The notes below the pieces were generated by a model. That model was not told the origin of the DNA. It did no database searches and saw nothing but the letters and a program-made list of their open reading frames with translations. Both the position numbers and the translations under genes were made by a program. A stretch of DNA of 64,000 bases from VXMO01 sp965205915 (lineage in GTDB: Bacteria > Chloroflexota > Dehalococcoidia > UBA6926), in assembly GCA_965205915.1 (NCBI GenBank), contig OZ242191.1, positions 992,001 to 1,056,000 of the forward strand. Direction: 5' to 3'. Positions 49,842 to 58,367 of the stretch are shown here, one piece after another. Numbering within the stretch: position 1 is the stretch's first letter; every line of letters begins with the position of its first letter.

Positions 49842-52082
49842 GTGACAGAGCTTGCTTCTTATAACATCGTCGGCCATGCGACACCGCGCGCGGAGGGGCC
49901 GGACAAGGTGACGGGCATTGGGAAATACGGGATGGATCGCGCGATGCCGGGGATGCTGTGGTGCAAGATACTGCGCAGCCCGTTCGCGCACGCACGCATC
50001 GTCAGCATCGACACGACTGAAGCCGCTAACATGCCCGGCGTCCATATGGTGCTGACGGGCAAGGACATGGAGGGCGTGCGGACGAATCGCTCCACGTACA
50101 AGGACGAGCCGGCGTTGTGCTGGGACACGGTGCTGTACGTGGGCGACAAGGTGGCGGCGGTCGTTGCGGACGATGAGGACATCGCCGAGCGCGCCCTGGG
50201 GCTTATCCAGGTGGAATACGAGGAGTTGGCGCCCGTGCTTTCGGCGCGTGAGGCCGCGCAGCCGGATGCGACGATTCTGCACCCGGACTTCGCCACCTAT
50301 TTTGGCGTGGGAGACGCGCCGGAGACGCCGACAAACATCCTCGTCACGCTGAATCGGGGGCGCGGCGACGTTGATGCGGGGTTCGCGGACGCGGATGTGA
50401 TCGTTGAGGAGCGCTATACGACGCCGCACCAGCACCAGGCCTATCTTGAGCCTCACTCCGTCCTCGTGGACGTTGAGGATGACGGCACGTTGCAGATCTG
50501 GATGTCATGCCAGTTGCCGGCGGCGAACGTCGGGGAGCTGCTTCGCGTGCTTGATCTGCCGCCGGAGAAGGTGGTTATCAATACGTCGTACGTCGGCGGC
50601 TCGTTCGGTGGAAAGACGGACGCGACGGGCGTCTACATCATGCAAGAGTTCGCGAAGCGGACAGGTCGGCCAATCAAGCTGGTATTTGACTATTCAGAGG
50701 AGTTGATGGCATCGAATCCGCGCCACCCCTCCGAGATTCGCATTCGGGCGGGCGTCAAGCGCGACGGTACGATAACGGCGTGGCAGGCGGAGGCGTACAT
50801 GGCCGTCGGGGCGTACGCATCCTACGCTCCCATTCCGAATGGCCTGCGCGGGGTGTTTGAAATGGGCGGGGCGTATCGGTGCGACAACGTCGCCATGACC
50901 ATTACGCACACGTACGCCAACCTGGTGCCGTGTGGGTTCGCACGAGCGCCCGGGATGCCGCAGGGGCTGTGGGCCGGGGAGTCGCATATCGATCTCTGCG
51001 CGCGGGCCATCGGCATGGAACCTGCGGAGTTTCGGACGCGAAACATCGTCCATGAGGGCGAGGCTCTTATGACGGGCGATGAGTTCCAGGCGATGCGGGC
51101 AGACACGACGTTGGAGGAGGCCCTGCGGGCGGCGGATTATTCCTCTGCCAAGTCGACAAACATCGGACGCGGCATTGGCACAGGCCATCACTCACAGGGC
51201 GGCGGCGCGGCGGTGTGCCAGGTGACCATCGCGGATGACGGCTCTATCACGGCGCATTTCTCAACGTTCGATACGGGCGGCGGGACGTTCACGATCATCG
51301 CGCAGGTCGTCGCAGAGCAGCTCGGCGTGACCCCACAGGACGTGCAGGCCCTCTCATTTGCGACAAATCAGATTGGTCCGTTGCAGGGCATCGGCGGGAG
51401 CCGCGGCGCGCGCGTCACGAGCACGGTCGGCCATCAGGCAGCAACTGAGACGGCGGACAAGCTGCGGCGACTGGCTGCGGAGTTTCAGGGCTGGGACGAG
51501 GAACGGCTATCGTTGCGGGACGGCACTGTCATGAACGACGCCGGGGAGGCTATTTCGTTCGGTCAGATTGCCGCGCGGACCGGCGAGCCGATCGTCACGC
51601 GCGTGGATATTCAAGAGGGCAGCAGCCCCTATACCGCCTTTGGCACGCAGATCGCGGAGGTGGAGGTCGATCCGGAGACGGGCGAGGTTCGGGTGCTCAA
51701 GATCACGGCGGTGCATGAGACGGGGCGTGTGCTGAATCCTGTCGCTTTCTACGGACAGCTTGAGGGCGGCGTCGTATACGGGTTCGGCGAGACGGTGATG
51801 ACGGAGACGGTCTATGACGAATCGGGCCGCGTGACGAACCCATCGTTCGCGGATATGAAGCTGCCTACCGTGCGGGATTTGCCGGAGTTGACTGAGATTG
51901 TGTTGGAGTCGGACATCGGCGACGGGCCGTACGCTGTGCGTGGCATCGGGGAGCACACGAACATCATGACTGCGCCGGCCATCGCGAATGCGATCGAGGA
52001 CGCGGTGGGGGTGCGCATTACGTCCCTGCCGATTACGGCGGAGAAGGTTTACGCGGCGTTGCAGGGGAACGGGGGCGGGTAG
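49842..52082 (+). CDS. Molybdenum hydroxylase large subunit (xanthine dehydrogenase family)
   Basis: 746 residues from GTG 49842. HATPRAEGPDKVTGIGKYG, then LRSPFAHARI opens the first domain; TSYVGGSFGGKTD near 246, FARAPGMPQG near 367 and the C-terminal GIGEHTN near 710 (catalytic Glu) are the Mo-cofactor contacts of the aldehyde oxidase/xanthine dehydrogenase family. Subunits for FAD and 2Fe-2S are normally encoded next to it, but none is seen here, so they must lie elsewhere. Substrate unknown. Cofactor supply: moeA (8484) and mobA (29145). Confidence 0.92.
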   Translation: MTELASYNIVGHATPRAEGPDKVTGIGKYGMDRAMPGMLWCKILRSPFAHARIVSIDTTEAANMPGVHMVLTGKDMEGVRTNRSTYKDEPALCWDTVLYVGDKVAAVVADDEDIAERALGLIQVEYEELAPVLSAREAAQPDATILHPDFATYFGVGDAPETPTNILVTLNRGRGDVDAGFADADVIVEERYTTPHQHQAYLEPHSVLVDVEDDGTLQIWMSCQLPAANVGELLRVLDLPPEKVVINTSYVGGSFGGKTDATGVYIMQEFAKRTGRPIKLVFDYSEELMASNPRHPSEIRIRAGVKRDGTITAWQAEAYMAVGAYASYAPIPNGLRGVFEMGGAYRCDNVAMTITHTYANLVPCGFARAPGMPQGLWAGESHIDLCARAIGMEPAEFRTRNIVHEGEALMTGDEFQAMRADTTLEEALRAADYSSAKSTNIGRGIGTGHHSQGGGAAVCQVTIADDGSITAHFSTFDTGGGTFTIIAQVVAEQLGVTPQDVQALSFATNQIGPLQGIGGSRGARVTSTVGHQAATETADKLRRLAAEFQGWDEERLSLRDGTVMNDAGEAISFGQIAARTGEPIVTRVDIQEGSSPYTAFGTQIAEVEVDPETGEVRVLKITAVHETGRVLNPVAFYGQLEGGVVYGFGETVMTETVYDESGRVTNPSFADMKLPTVRDLPELTEIVLESDIGDGPYAVRGIGEHTNIMTAPAIANAIEDAVGVRITSLPITAEKVYAALQGNGGG

Positions 52083-52135
52083 GCTAAAGCAGCGTCGGCC
52101 GGGATTACACTGTTTGCATAGAGGAGGCTGTGATT

Positions 52136-52354
52136 ATGGATGCAGCGCCGAAGGAAATCACGTTCCAGGTCAGGGAAGAGCCCGAGGGTGGGTATTCGGC
52201 ACGAGCTATCGGGTTCAGCATCTTCACGCATGGTGACGACTGGGGACACCTGAAGTACATGATTCGGGATGCGGTGCTTTGCCACTTTGACGAAGGGAAG
52301 GGGCCCGAAACGGTTCGAATCGAGGTTGTACGGGAAGAGGTCATCAGCGTTTGA
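52136..52354 (+). CDS. HicB-like small protein, no toxin partner
   Basis: 72 residues from ATG 52136 (SD GAGGAGG, 8 bases; TACACT at 52107-52112). EITFQVREEPEGGYSARAIG and MIRDAVLCHFDEG follow a HicB/DUF1902-like pattern often mislabelled in databases. No HicA-like RNase gene follows; 69 bases later come the convergent VapBC genes. Probably an antitoxin orphan. Confidence 0.75.
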   Translation: MDAAPKEITFQVREEPEGGYSARAIGFSIFTHGDDWGHLKYMIRDAVLCHFDEGKGPETVRIEVVREEVISV

Positions 52355-52422
52355 GAACACCCCGCGATGTCTCGGGGCGAGAGTTGGCCGCGCTGCTGCG
52401 TAGGCTCTAGTGTTTCCTACAT

Positions 52423-52830
52423 TTATACGAAGGGGTTGATTACGCGGAGGCCATCGTAGTCCTGTTGGGGGTTTAGGTCTTCGGAGAGGACGGAGTCGCA
52501 GCCCATGACGCGGGCGGCGGCGAGGATTGCGCCGTCCCAATAGGAAATTTGAAATCTCTCGCAAAGGACGATAGCAGCGAGGACGATTTCATACGTTATC
52601 GGAACGATCGCGAATCTGTTGAGTCCGACTACAAACTCCCGAACTTCTTCCCGATTTAGGTCAAATAAGGCACTCGGTCGGGTGGACTGATAGTAGAACT
52701 CCTGGAGAACCTGGGCGGACAACGCGAAATCTTGCCCGGTTAGTATGTTCCGGGCAATCTGACGCTTCGGACGCTCCTCAGGGGCACGGCTGATTGAATA
52801 GAGCAGGATGTTGGTATCAAGAAAGCGCAT
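52423..52830 (-). CDS. vapC: VapC-type PIN-domain toxin
   Basis: 135 residues from ATG 52830 (MRFLDTNILLYSI). Four acidic PIN residues are visible: LDTN near 5, QVLQEFYY near 43, YWDGAI near 104 and LSEDLN near 122, so an active Mg-dependent RNase is expected. The start lies within the 3' end of the antitoxin gene (overlap 14 bases). Confidence 0.92.
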   Translation of the reverse strand: MRFLDTNILLYSISRAPEERPKRQIARNILTGQDFALSAQVLQEFYYQSTRPSALFDLNREEVREFVVGLNRFAIVPITYEIVLAAIVLCERFQISYWDGAILAAARVMGCDSVLSEDLNPQQDYDGLRVINPFV

Positions 52831-53080
52831 CGCGTCGATACAGTTCGTCACGAGGCAGGCGTTCTGAGGCGACTATGCCTCCGCCCCGCGCATCGAGCTC
52901 GGCCAACACGTCGTTCTGCATCTTCTCCAGTCGTTTGAATTCCTCATCGGAGATTCGTTTGAAACAATAGCCCACAAGAAACTCTCGGACGAGGGCGGAG
53001 ACGGACGTGCCTGCTTCTGCCGCCTTTATGCGGGAAAGGCGGTAGGTTTCTTCGTCGACGGAGACGGTTATGTTTTTCAT
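52817..53080 (-). CDS. vapB: Ribbon-helix-helix antitoxin
   Basis: 87 residues from ATG 53080 (GGAG upstream). MKNITVSVDEETYRLSRI and AAEAGTSVSALVREFL form a ribbon-helix-helix DNA-binding domain; the C-terminal half (LPRDELYRRDALS) is the likely toxin-binding tail. First gene of the pair, as in VapBC operons, and expected to repress its own promoter. Confidence 0.88.
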   Translation of the reverse strand: MKNITVSVDEETYRLSRIKAAEAGTSVSALVREFLVGYCFKRISDEEFKRLEKMQNDVLAELDARGGGIVASERLPRDELYRRDALS

Positions 53081-53090
53081 GTTTGGCTCC

Positions 53091-53145
53091 ACAGATTCAC
53101 AGTTTCTGTGTAGCACAGTGTATGAGTTGCAGTTGGTCAGGGCAA
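53091..53145 (-). promoter_or_regulatory. Promoter and possible operator of the vapBC pair
   Basis: Minus strand: TTGCCC (53140-53145), 17-base spacer, TACACT (53117-53122). Between promoter and ATG lies the inverted repeat ACAGA-N9-TCTGT (53091-53109), placed where an autorepressor would bind. Confidence 0.45.
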
Positions 53146-53196
53146 GATGCCTGAACTTCGCGCCCGCCTGCGCCGCGGGGCGATGACGGGGACAGG

Positions 53197-55665
53197 TTAC
53201 TCCATCACCCTTAGGGTGGAGGGGATGTCTGTGCGGCGGAGGCGGCGGGTTGTTAGGAGCGGGGCAAGGCCGACGGCTACCACACCCAGGACTATCAAGG
53301 TCAGCACGGACGTCGCCGAAAAGGTGATTATCAGACCCAGGTCAGGAGTCGTTCGCGGCAGCAGCACCTCTGTGATGTACAGCATCAGGGCAAACCCGAG
53401 CACCGACCCAACAACGGTCGCCAACGCGCCCAGAATCGCGCTTTCAATGACGGCCATGCGCAGCACGGTCCTGTATGGCACGCCGAACGCGGCCATTGTC
53501 GCGTGCTCTCGGCGGCGCTCGTCCATCGCAATGTTCGCGGTGTTATAGGCAATCAGGATTGCCAGCAGCAGCGGCACCAGCTGCATAAGCCGCATGACAC
53601 CGATGAACTGATTGAGCAGTTCTTCCGTCAGGTTGGCCTCTTCGGCGACGGTGCCCACGGAAACGACGCCGCTGACCGGGAATAGTTCCTCTTTCACCTC
53701 AATAATCTCAGCGCCGGGCACGGCCAGCGCGGTTATGCGATTGGTCACGTCCGGCACGTTCAGCAAGTCCAGATGGTTGTTGTCCATGTAGACCGTATTG
53801 CGGATGTAATGCGGATGGATGGCGAGCACCGGAAGGATGGAGTCCTCCAGTGAGAAGGATGTGAATCCCTCGCGCACGGGGTGGGTCAGGATGATGGAAT
53901 CGCCAACGTCAACGCCCAGGTCCGTAGCGGCTTTCTCCGACAGCACGACACCCGGAGTCCCGGGATCCAGGGCGCCTCGCACGGCGGTGGGTGTCCAAAT
54001 CTCACTGTTGAAGTCCATGAACCGGATCAGGACGTCGAATTCTTCATCGCTGTTCGGCGCCGTCAGTGACCCGAATATTCGGAGGCCGGGCTCAATCGTC
54101 TCTATCGTGCTAGCGTTCCGGATTTCGTTCACGACGGAAGAGTCGTAGGGCGCGGGAAGGGCCAGGTCGATCTGTAGGCGCTCTTCTGACGAACTGAGCA
54201 GTTCGTCACGACCTTCTCGCAGCGTCTCAAGATATGAATCGAGAATCCCGACGAGGACAACGGTGACGGCAACGGCGGCCGCGATACCCATGATGGTGAG
54301 GAAGGCGCGGCGCGGCGCCCTCGCCACGTTGCGGAAGGGCAGTTGGCCGAATGTGTGGCCAGGCATGGGAATGCGCGTCATCAGCGGCGCAAGACCGCCG
54401 CCACGCGCCGCCAGGTGTCCTGTCCTGATTGCGTCGATGGGATTGACGCCGACGGCGCGCCAGACGGGGTAGCCAATGGAGAAGAGCAGGACGAGCAGGC
54501 CGACTACGGATACGGCGATGAATATCTCGTACTGGAACGGAGACAGCCAGATTGGCAGCGGTACGAATTCGTTGAGCACGCCCTTGAGCGCCTGCGCAAG
54601 CAGCCACCCGACAATTAATCCAAAGGTGACGCCCGTAACCGCGATCTGAGCGCCAACGATGAGGGGCCGCAGCGCAATCAGGCGCGGAGGCACGCCGAGC
54701 GCCATTGCGACGCCGATCTCGCGGCGTTGGGTCTCGACCATGCGTGATGTGAGATTGAAGGCGGCAAAGACCGCGCCGATGAAGATGGCGAATGCGATGA
54801 TGTTCGTCGTCTGTTGATCGCCCTCGACGTCTTCCGTGATGGAGCGGTAGACCGGGTCATCGATGTCCTGCGTGACGTCAACTCCGACCAGGGGCAACTC
54901 GTCGCTCAGCGCCTGCTCAAGCTCGCTTACAATCGTTTCGCGCGAGACTGCATCGCTGATGCGGATGATGGCCTCATCGACGAGGCCGGGGCGCTCTGCC
55001 ACGTCCTGCACGGTCTCCAGCGACGAAAAGATAATCACGTAGCTGGCATGGGCGAGGAATCCGCCGCCCTCTGTGATAACGATGAAGTGCTCAGGCGTCA
55101 GCGCGTGCCCGACGTAGCGGACTGTGCGACCACCGGCAATGAGCGCCTCGCCCTCGGCGGGCAAGTTATGGGCAAGGGCGAATTTGTGCTCAAGGAGAAC
55201 ATTGAGCCGGCCGGCATCGGACGGGCCAAGTTCCCGGCCCTCGGTCAGGTGGACGCGGTTGACGGATATTCCCTCAGGGTTCGCATAATCCATGCCGACC
55301 AACTCACCGGGGACAAGGATGGTTACTTCGTTGTCTTCCTCATCCACTGTCACGACCTTGAGCTGTGTCGGGATGGTCAGTCGTTCCTCCACACCCTCGA
55401 TTGCATCGGCGGACGGGATGGACTCAATGATCCGGGTGAGTTGGTTCCTTGGAACGAAGCTGCCGTCGCTCAGGCCCACGCGGAGGTCGTACATGCGGGT
55501 TGCATCGAAGCTGGCTGTATTCGAGGCTTTGCGCCACTCGGTCATGCTGTTGAATGAGGCGAAGGTTCCGATGCCCAGGCCGATGACCAGGGATATAGTG
55601 ACGACCTGAATCCACCGCGCGCGCAGGTCGCGTAGAGACCACGTGAGAAGTAGCCGCGGTGTCAT
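53197..55665 (-). CDS. ABC exporter permease (FtsX/MacB type, two-unit)
   Basis: 822 residues. N-terminal helix (about 16-36), a large outside domain (40-270), three helices (about 280-400), then a second such unit: helix near 455, outside domain (480-680), and three C-terminal helices (about 690-810, ending LLTTRRLRRTDIPS). This 4+4-helix layout is that of LolC/E-like and YtrF-like permeases joined in one chain. Works with the ATPase at 55680, 14 bases upstream in the same transcript. Probably exports or extracts a lipid, lipoprotein or peptide; substrate unknown. Confidence 0.92.
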   Translation of the reverse strand: MTPRLLLTWSLRDLRARWIQVVTISLVIGLGIGTFASFNSMTEWRKASNTASFDATRMYDLRVGLSDGSFVPRNQLTRIIESIPSADAIEGVEERLTIPTQLKVVTVDEEDNEVTILVPGELVGMDYANPEGISVNRVHLTEGRELGPSDAGRLNVLLEHKFALAHNLPAEGEALIAGGRTVRYVGHALTPEHFIVITEGGGFLAHASYVIIFSSLETVQDVAERPGLVDEAIIRISDAVSRETIVSELEQALSDELPLVGVDVTQDIDDPVYRSITEDVEGDQQTTNIIAFAIFIGAVFAAFNLTSRMVETQRREIGVAMALGVPPRLIALRPLIVGAQIAVTGVTFGLIVGWLLAQALKGVLNEFVPLPIWLSPFQYEIFIAVSVVGLLVLLFSIGYPVWRAVGVNPIDAIRTGHLAARGGGLAPLMTRIPMPGHTFGQLPFRNVARAPRRAFLTIMGIAAAVAVTVVLVGILDSYLETLREGRDELLSSSEERLQIDLALPAPYDSSVVNEIRNASTIETIEPGLRIFGSLTAPNSDEEFDVLIRFMDFNSEIWTPTAVRGALDPGTPGVVLSEKAATDLGVDVGDSIILTHPVREGFTSFSLEDSILPVLAIHPHYIRNTVYMDNNHLDLLNVPDVTNRITALAVPGAEIIEVKEELFPVSGVVSVGTVAEEANLTEELLNQFIGVMRLMQLVPLLLAILIAYNTANIAMDERRREHATMAAFGVPYRTVLRMAVIESAILGALATVVGSVLGFALMLYITEVLLPRTTPDLGLIITFSATSVLTLIVLGVVAVGLAPLLTTRRLRRTDIPSTLRVME

Positions 55666-55679
55666 CTATCAGATACCGG

Positions 55680-56384
55680 CTACCAGCGCAGATCGGAGAT
55701 GAGCGCGCGTCCGCCCTCCGGCGGGCCGTCATGCACGATGTTCCCACTACTCAGTTCAATAACACGGTCAGCCATGCGGGAGATTTCCCTGTTGTGGGTG
55801 ACGACGAGGATCGTCTTGCCCTGCTCCGCCTGCTGCTGGAGCAATTCGAGGATTTGGGCGCCTGTTGTGAAATCAAGTTCCCCTGTGGGCTCATCGGCGA
55901 GGAGGACTGGGTTTCCGGTGGCGAGGGCGCGGGCGATGGCGACACGCTGTTGCTCGCCGCCCGAGAGTTCGTGTGGGAAATGGCTGACTCGTTCGCCAAG
56001 CCCGACGTCAGTTAGGACTTCGACGGCGCTGCGGCCTCCGTCGCTCCTATTCGCGGCATCAATGCCGAACTGGACATTTTCACGCGCAGTGAGGCCGGGG
56101 AAGAGGTTGAAGCTCTGGAAGATGAAACTGACCTTTGAGCGGCGATAGGCAAATAGCTGCCCCGTTGACGCGCCCGTGACCTGCTGCCCATCGACGGTGA
56201 TTCGACCCTCGGTGGGCGTGTCCAGCGCGCCGATCATATTGAGCATGGTTGTCTTGCCGCTGCCGGAGGGGCCGAGGACGACGATGAACTCGCCTTCTCC
56301 GATGTGCAGGTCAAGGTGCTCCAGAGCGGTAACGGTTATCGTGCCGATCTCATATCTCTTTGCGACACCATTCAGGTCGATCAC
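55680..56384 (-). CDS. ABC transporter ATPase (LolD/MacB type)
   Basis: 234 residues. Walker A GPSGSGKTT near 40, Q-loop FQSFNLFPGLTA near 90, signature LSGGEQQRVAIARAL near 143, Walker B VLLADEPTGELD near 165, H-loop VVTHNREIS near 196. Powers the permease encoded downstream. First gene of the two-gene operon. Confidence 0.96.
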   Translation of the reverse strand: MIDLNGVAKRYEIGTITVTALEHLDLHIGEGEFIVVLGPSGSGKTTMLNMIGALDTPTEGRITVDGQQVTGASTGQLFAYRRSKVSFIFQSFNLFPGLTARENVQFGIDAANRSDGGRSAVEVLTDVGLGERVSHFPHELSGGEQQRVAIARALATGNPVLLADEPTGELDFTTGAQILELLQQQAEQGKTILVVTHNREISRMADRVIELSSGNIVHDGPPEGGRALISDLRW

Positions 56385-56505
56385 GCCTCTGTCCTTGCGC
56401 TACGCGGTGGTTCGGCTTGAGTCAGGGATGAGCATGGCTCCATGCGCATTGTAGGGGACGGACGCTGTGCTTGCAGATGTGACGGGTATAGTGAGCGTCC
56501 TCGAT

Positions 56506-56533
56506 TTGCCTTACGGAACTATTGTGCTATTCT
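56506..56533 (+). promoter_or_regulatory. Probable promoter upstream of the Fic region
   Basis: TTGCCT (56506-56511), 16-base spacer, TATTCT (56528-56533). Just downstream is the inverted repeat ACAGA-N8-TCTGT (56540-56557), which overlaps the expected start and could be an operator. Confidence 0.4.
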
Positions 56534-56617
56534 ACGTAAACAGAACACACGGTCTGTGGCGTTTGCATCGCTGCGGAATAGTGGTTCCAGAGGGGCAAGG
56601 GAATAGGAGAGGGAACG

Positions 56618-56785
56618 ATGAGCACGACGGTAGTCAGAACGAGAGGGAAGGCATCCACTGTCAACCCGGAGACGAAAAGTCCCGTGGTTTATGGACCGGC
56701 GCGGGTGCGTCGGGAGATTCAGTGGGGTCTCAGGGCGACACCATCTCCGGCGGAGCGGCGGCGGGGGGTAAGGCGGGTTGGGTAG
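56618..56785 (+). CDS. Possible 55-residue basic protein
   Basis: MSTTVVRTRGKASTVNPETK, then an Arg-rich stretch to a TAG at 56783. Supported by a good SD (AGGAGAGGGAACG) and the promoter at 56506. Not recognised; high Arg content in GC-rich DNA makes chance possible. If real it would be first in the Fic unit. Confidence 0.35.
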   Translation: MSTTVVRTRGKASTVNPETKSPVVYGPARVRREIQWGLRATPSPAERRRGVRRVG

Positions 56786-56929
56786 AAACCTTTAGCTCAC
56801 ACGGCCTTCTCGGCTCTTGCGTGCTGCGAGAAGTGCCACGACCTGTTAGGGTAGTCCTGAACCGCCCATCCGCTAAATTGTTTGCCAGACGACGTAACAC
56901 GGGCATGTCCGTGAGACGGAGAGGAGATC
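56786..56929. other. Spacer before the Fic pair
   Basis: About 145 bases; no gene. AGACGGAGAGGAGATC upstream of ATG 56930 supplies an SD (GGAG). A poor hairpin near 56815-56835 (GAGCAAGCACGCAAGAGCC-like) is not convincing as a terminator. Confidence 0.35.
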
Positions 56930-57139
56930 ATGGCTAACGCACAAGCTATAGAGAAAATCAAGGAGCTCAGCAAGGAGAACGCTGAGTTCGATAAGAAGAT
57001 TCGGGAGGAGTTGCGTAAGCGCCCAGCCATGACAAAAGAAGAGCGGCGTGAGCAGGTACTCAACTACTGCTTTGGGTTACTTCCCGAAGGTAGCACAATG
57101 AGTCGTGATGAACTGGCAAAGATGATCTTTCCCTATTAG
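56930..57139 (+). CDS. Small helical protein upstream of Fic
   Basis: 69 residues: coiled-coil-like charged start (IEKIKELSKENAEFDKKI), then a second helical part (LPEGSTMSRDELAKMIFPY). Ends 6 bases before the Fic start, so co-expressed. Known Fic antitoxins carry S/TxxxE-N/G; no exact match is visible here, so an antitoxin role is only suggested by position. Confidence 0.65.
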   Translation: MANAQAIEKIKELSKENAEFDKKIREELRKRPAMTKEERREQVLNYCFGLLPEGSTMSRDELAKMIFPY

Positions 57140-57145
57140 ATTGCT

Positions 57146-57736
57146 ATGGATATTGCCGTTCTCTCAGGGCTCAGAGAAGATCATCCTGTCTATGCCGATG
57201 TAGCAGGCTCCAACAACAGGAGACAAATGGAGTTCTTGAAGTCTATGGTCGACGCCACGTTGACATTTGAGCGCCCGATGCTCACTCATCATCTCATCAA
57301 GGGCCTCAACTTGCACGCGATAGCCGGTCTACACGCAGCTGCAGGTCAGTACCGATCAACTAGCGTCAGCGTGGGAAACTATATTCCACCGGAGCATGCA
57401 CGAGTGCAGTCTTTGATGGACTACTTCCTAGAGGATCTTGATGAGATGTGGGGGGACGGAGCCGCGACAACCCTCGGCGCTTTTGCACTGTGGTCTATTA
57501 ATCACATCCATCCCTTTGTCAATGGGAATGGGCGGACTGCTAGAGCTTTCTGCTACTACATCATGTGCGTCAAGTTGGGAAGCTGGTTACCCGGCTCAGT
57601 CGTTATCCCGATTAGGCTACGTGAACCGCAGTACCGAACCAAGTACCTTGAATGTCTGAAAACTGCGGACGATGGTGATCTTCAGCCACTCGGCGAGCTA
57701 CTCACTGAACTTCTCACTGAGCAGCTCCAAACCTGA
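57146..57736 (+). CDS. Fic domain protein
   Basis: 196 residues. Core motif HPFVNGNGRTAR near 131-142, with Asn in the position usually Asp/Glu that binds Mg. It keeps the catalytic His and phosphate-binding GNGR, so AMP or another nucleotide transfer remains possible. An upstream helix LKGLNLHAIAGLHAAAGQYR-like region forms the flap side. No inhibitory helix is visible in the protein itself; the 69-residue partner may supply it. AT-rich relative to neighbours. Confidence 0.87.
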   Translation: MDIAVLSGLREDHPVYADVAGSNNRRQMEFLKSMVDATLTFERPMLTHHLIKGLNLHAIAGLHAAAGQYRSTSVSVGNYIPPEHARVQSLMDYFLEDLDEMWGDGAATTLGAFALWSINHIHPFVNGNGRTARAFCYYIMCVKLGSWLPGSVVIPIRLREPQYRTKYLECLKTADDGDLQPLGELLTELLTEQLQT

Positions 57737-57798
57737 GCACGACGGCCCCAACACTCTAGGCCCTTTCGCCTCGCGTTGAACTTGAGGCGAGTTTCTAT

Positions 57799-58080
57799 TT
57801 GTCCTGCTGTTCCCGATACTGTGGTTGCCACGGGACGTTGACTCAGGTCAAGTATGGTCCAGACGCAGCGTATGCCAGCTACGTAGAGACCCATAGCGCG
57901 TGGTTGCAGGTGCTCAATGAGTGGGATCAAGCCTACGTTGAATGGGAACATGCACACAGTCAATGGGAACAAGCTTACGCTGAGTGGGAGCCGCCGTACC
58001 GCGATTGGGAGAAGGCTCACGGGCGCGCTCAGCAACTATACGCCGACTACGAGAGCGCCGTGGCAATGCTGGGTTGGTAA
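57799..58080 (+). CDS. Trp-heptad repeat protein
   Basis: Up to 93 residues (TTG 57799; TTG 57838 is an alternative start giving 80). A run of six Trp spaced exactly 7 residues apart (in W-x5-EW-type units such as EWDQAYVEWEHAHSQWEQAY) gives a heptad coiled coil with Trp at one face. Cysteines only at the optional N-terminus. No signal or membrane segment, and not a family I know. Its 3' end abuts the truncated ankyrin copy. Confidence 0.55.
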   Translation: MSCCSRYCGCHGTLTQVKYGPDAAYASYVETHSAWLQVLNEWDQAYVEWEHAHSQWEQAYAEWEPPYRDWEKAHGRAQQLYADYESAVAMLGW

Positions 58081-58235
58081 CTGCAAAATTCACCACATTC
58101 CCAAGGGTGATCGTCCCAGAGCGGGACGAAGCCCCCTGCCAAACCAATCGACGCAAATGCCAAGAGAAAGAGGATGCCGCTTGCGATTAGCGCTTTCATC
58201 AGCCGGACAACCTTCCCTCCCATAGGCTCGCCCAT
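58047..58235 (-). pseudogene. Truncated 5' copy of the ankyrin gene
   Basis: Encodes MKALIASGILFLLAFASIGL and PLWDDHPWECGEFC, matching the signal-peptide region of the intact ankyrin gene (MKGLFASGILLLPIVVAIGL, PLWENDYPWECGQLC). The match stops near 58085, where the 3' end of the Trp-heptad gene begins on the other strand. Only about 40 residues of the copy remain. Confidence 0.75.
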
Positions 58236-58236
58236 G

Positions 58237-58360
58237 TTGCCTGCTGTCCAGCTTACTCAGAATGGGGTGGGGCGGAACCGGTTGCGTTGTACGGATAGCG
58301 TGGCGCGGTTCACATTCCGCACCGGTTGGGCCTCTTGCGCGTTGACAGGGTGGCAATTGG
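58237..58360. repeat. Duplicated upstream region of the ankyrin gene (left copy)
   Basis: Nearly the same sequence as 59919-60040 (shared runs include GTCCAGCTTACTCAGAATGG and GTACGGATAGCGTGGCG), so the promoter region and first codons of the ankyrin gene were duplicated in tandem. This copy stands in front of the truncated gene. Confidence 0.82.
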
Positions 58361-58367
58361 GGGAGAG

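Noticed and set aside
49656..50456. Long open frame antisense to the molybdenum hydroxylase gene
   Set aside because: It lies opposite a clear conserved gene; its translation is Arg/His-rich with no motif and is explained by GC-rich codon bias. Similar long antisense frames (for example 5061-5936 plus, 30353-31369 plus, 44713-45198 minus) were dropped for the same reason.
56815..56840. Possible terminator before the Fic pair
   Set aside because: The arms pair poorly and no T run follows.
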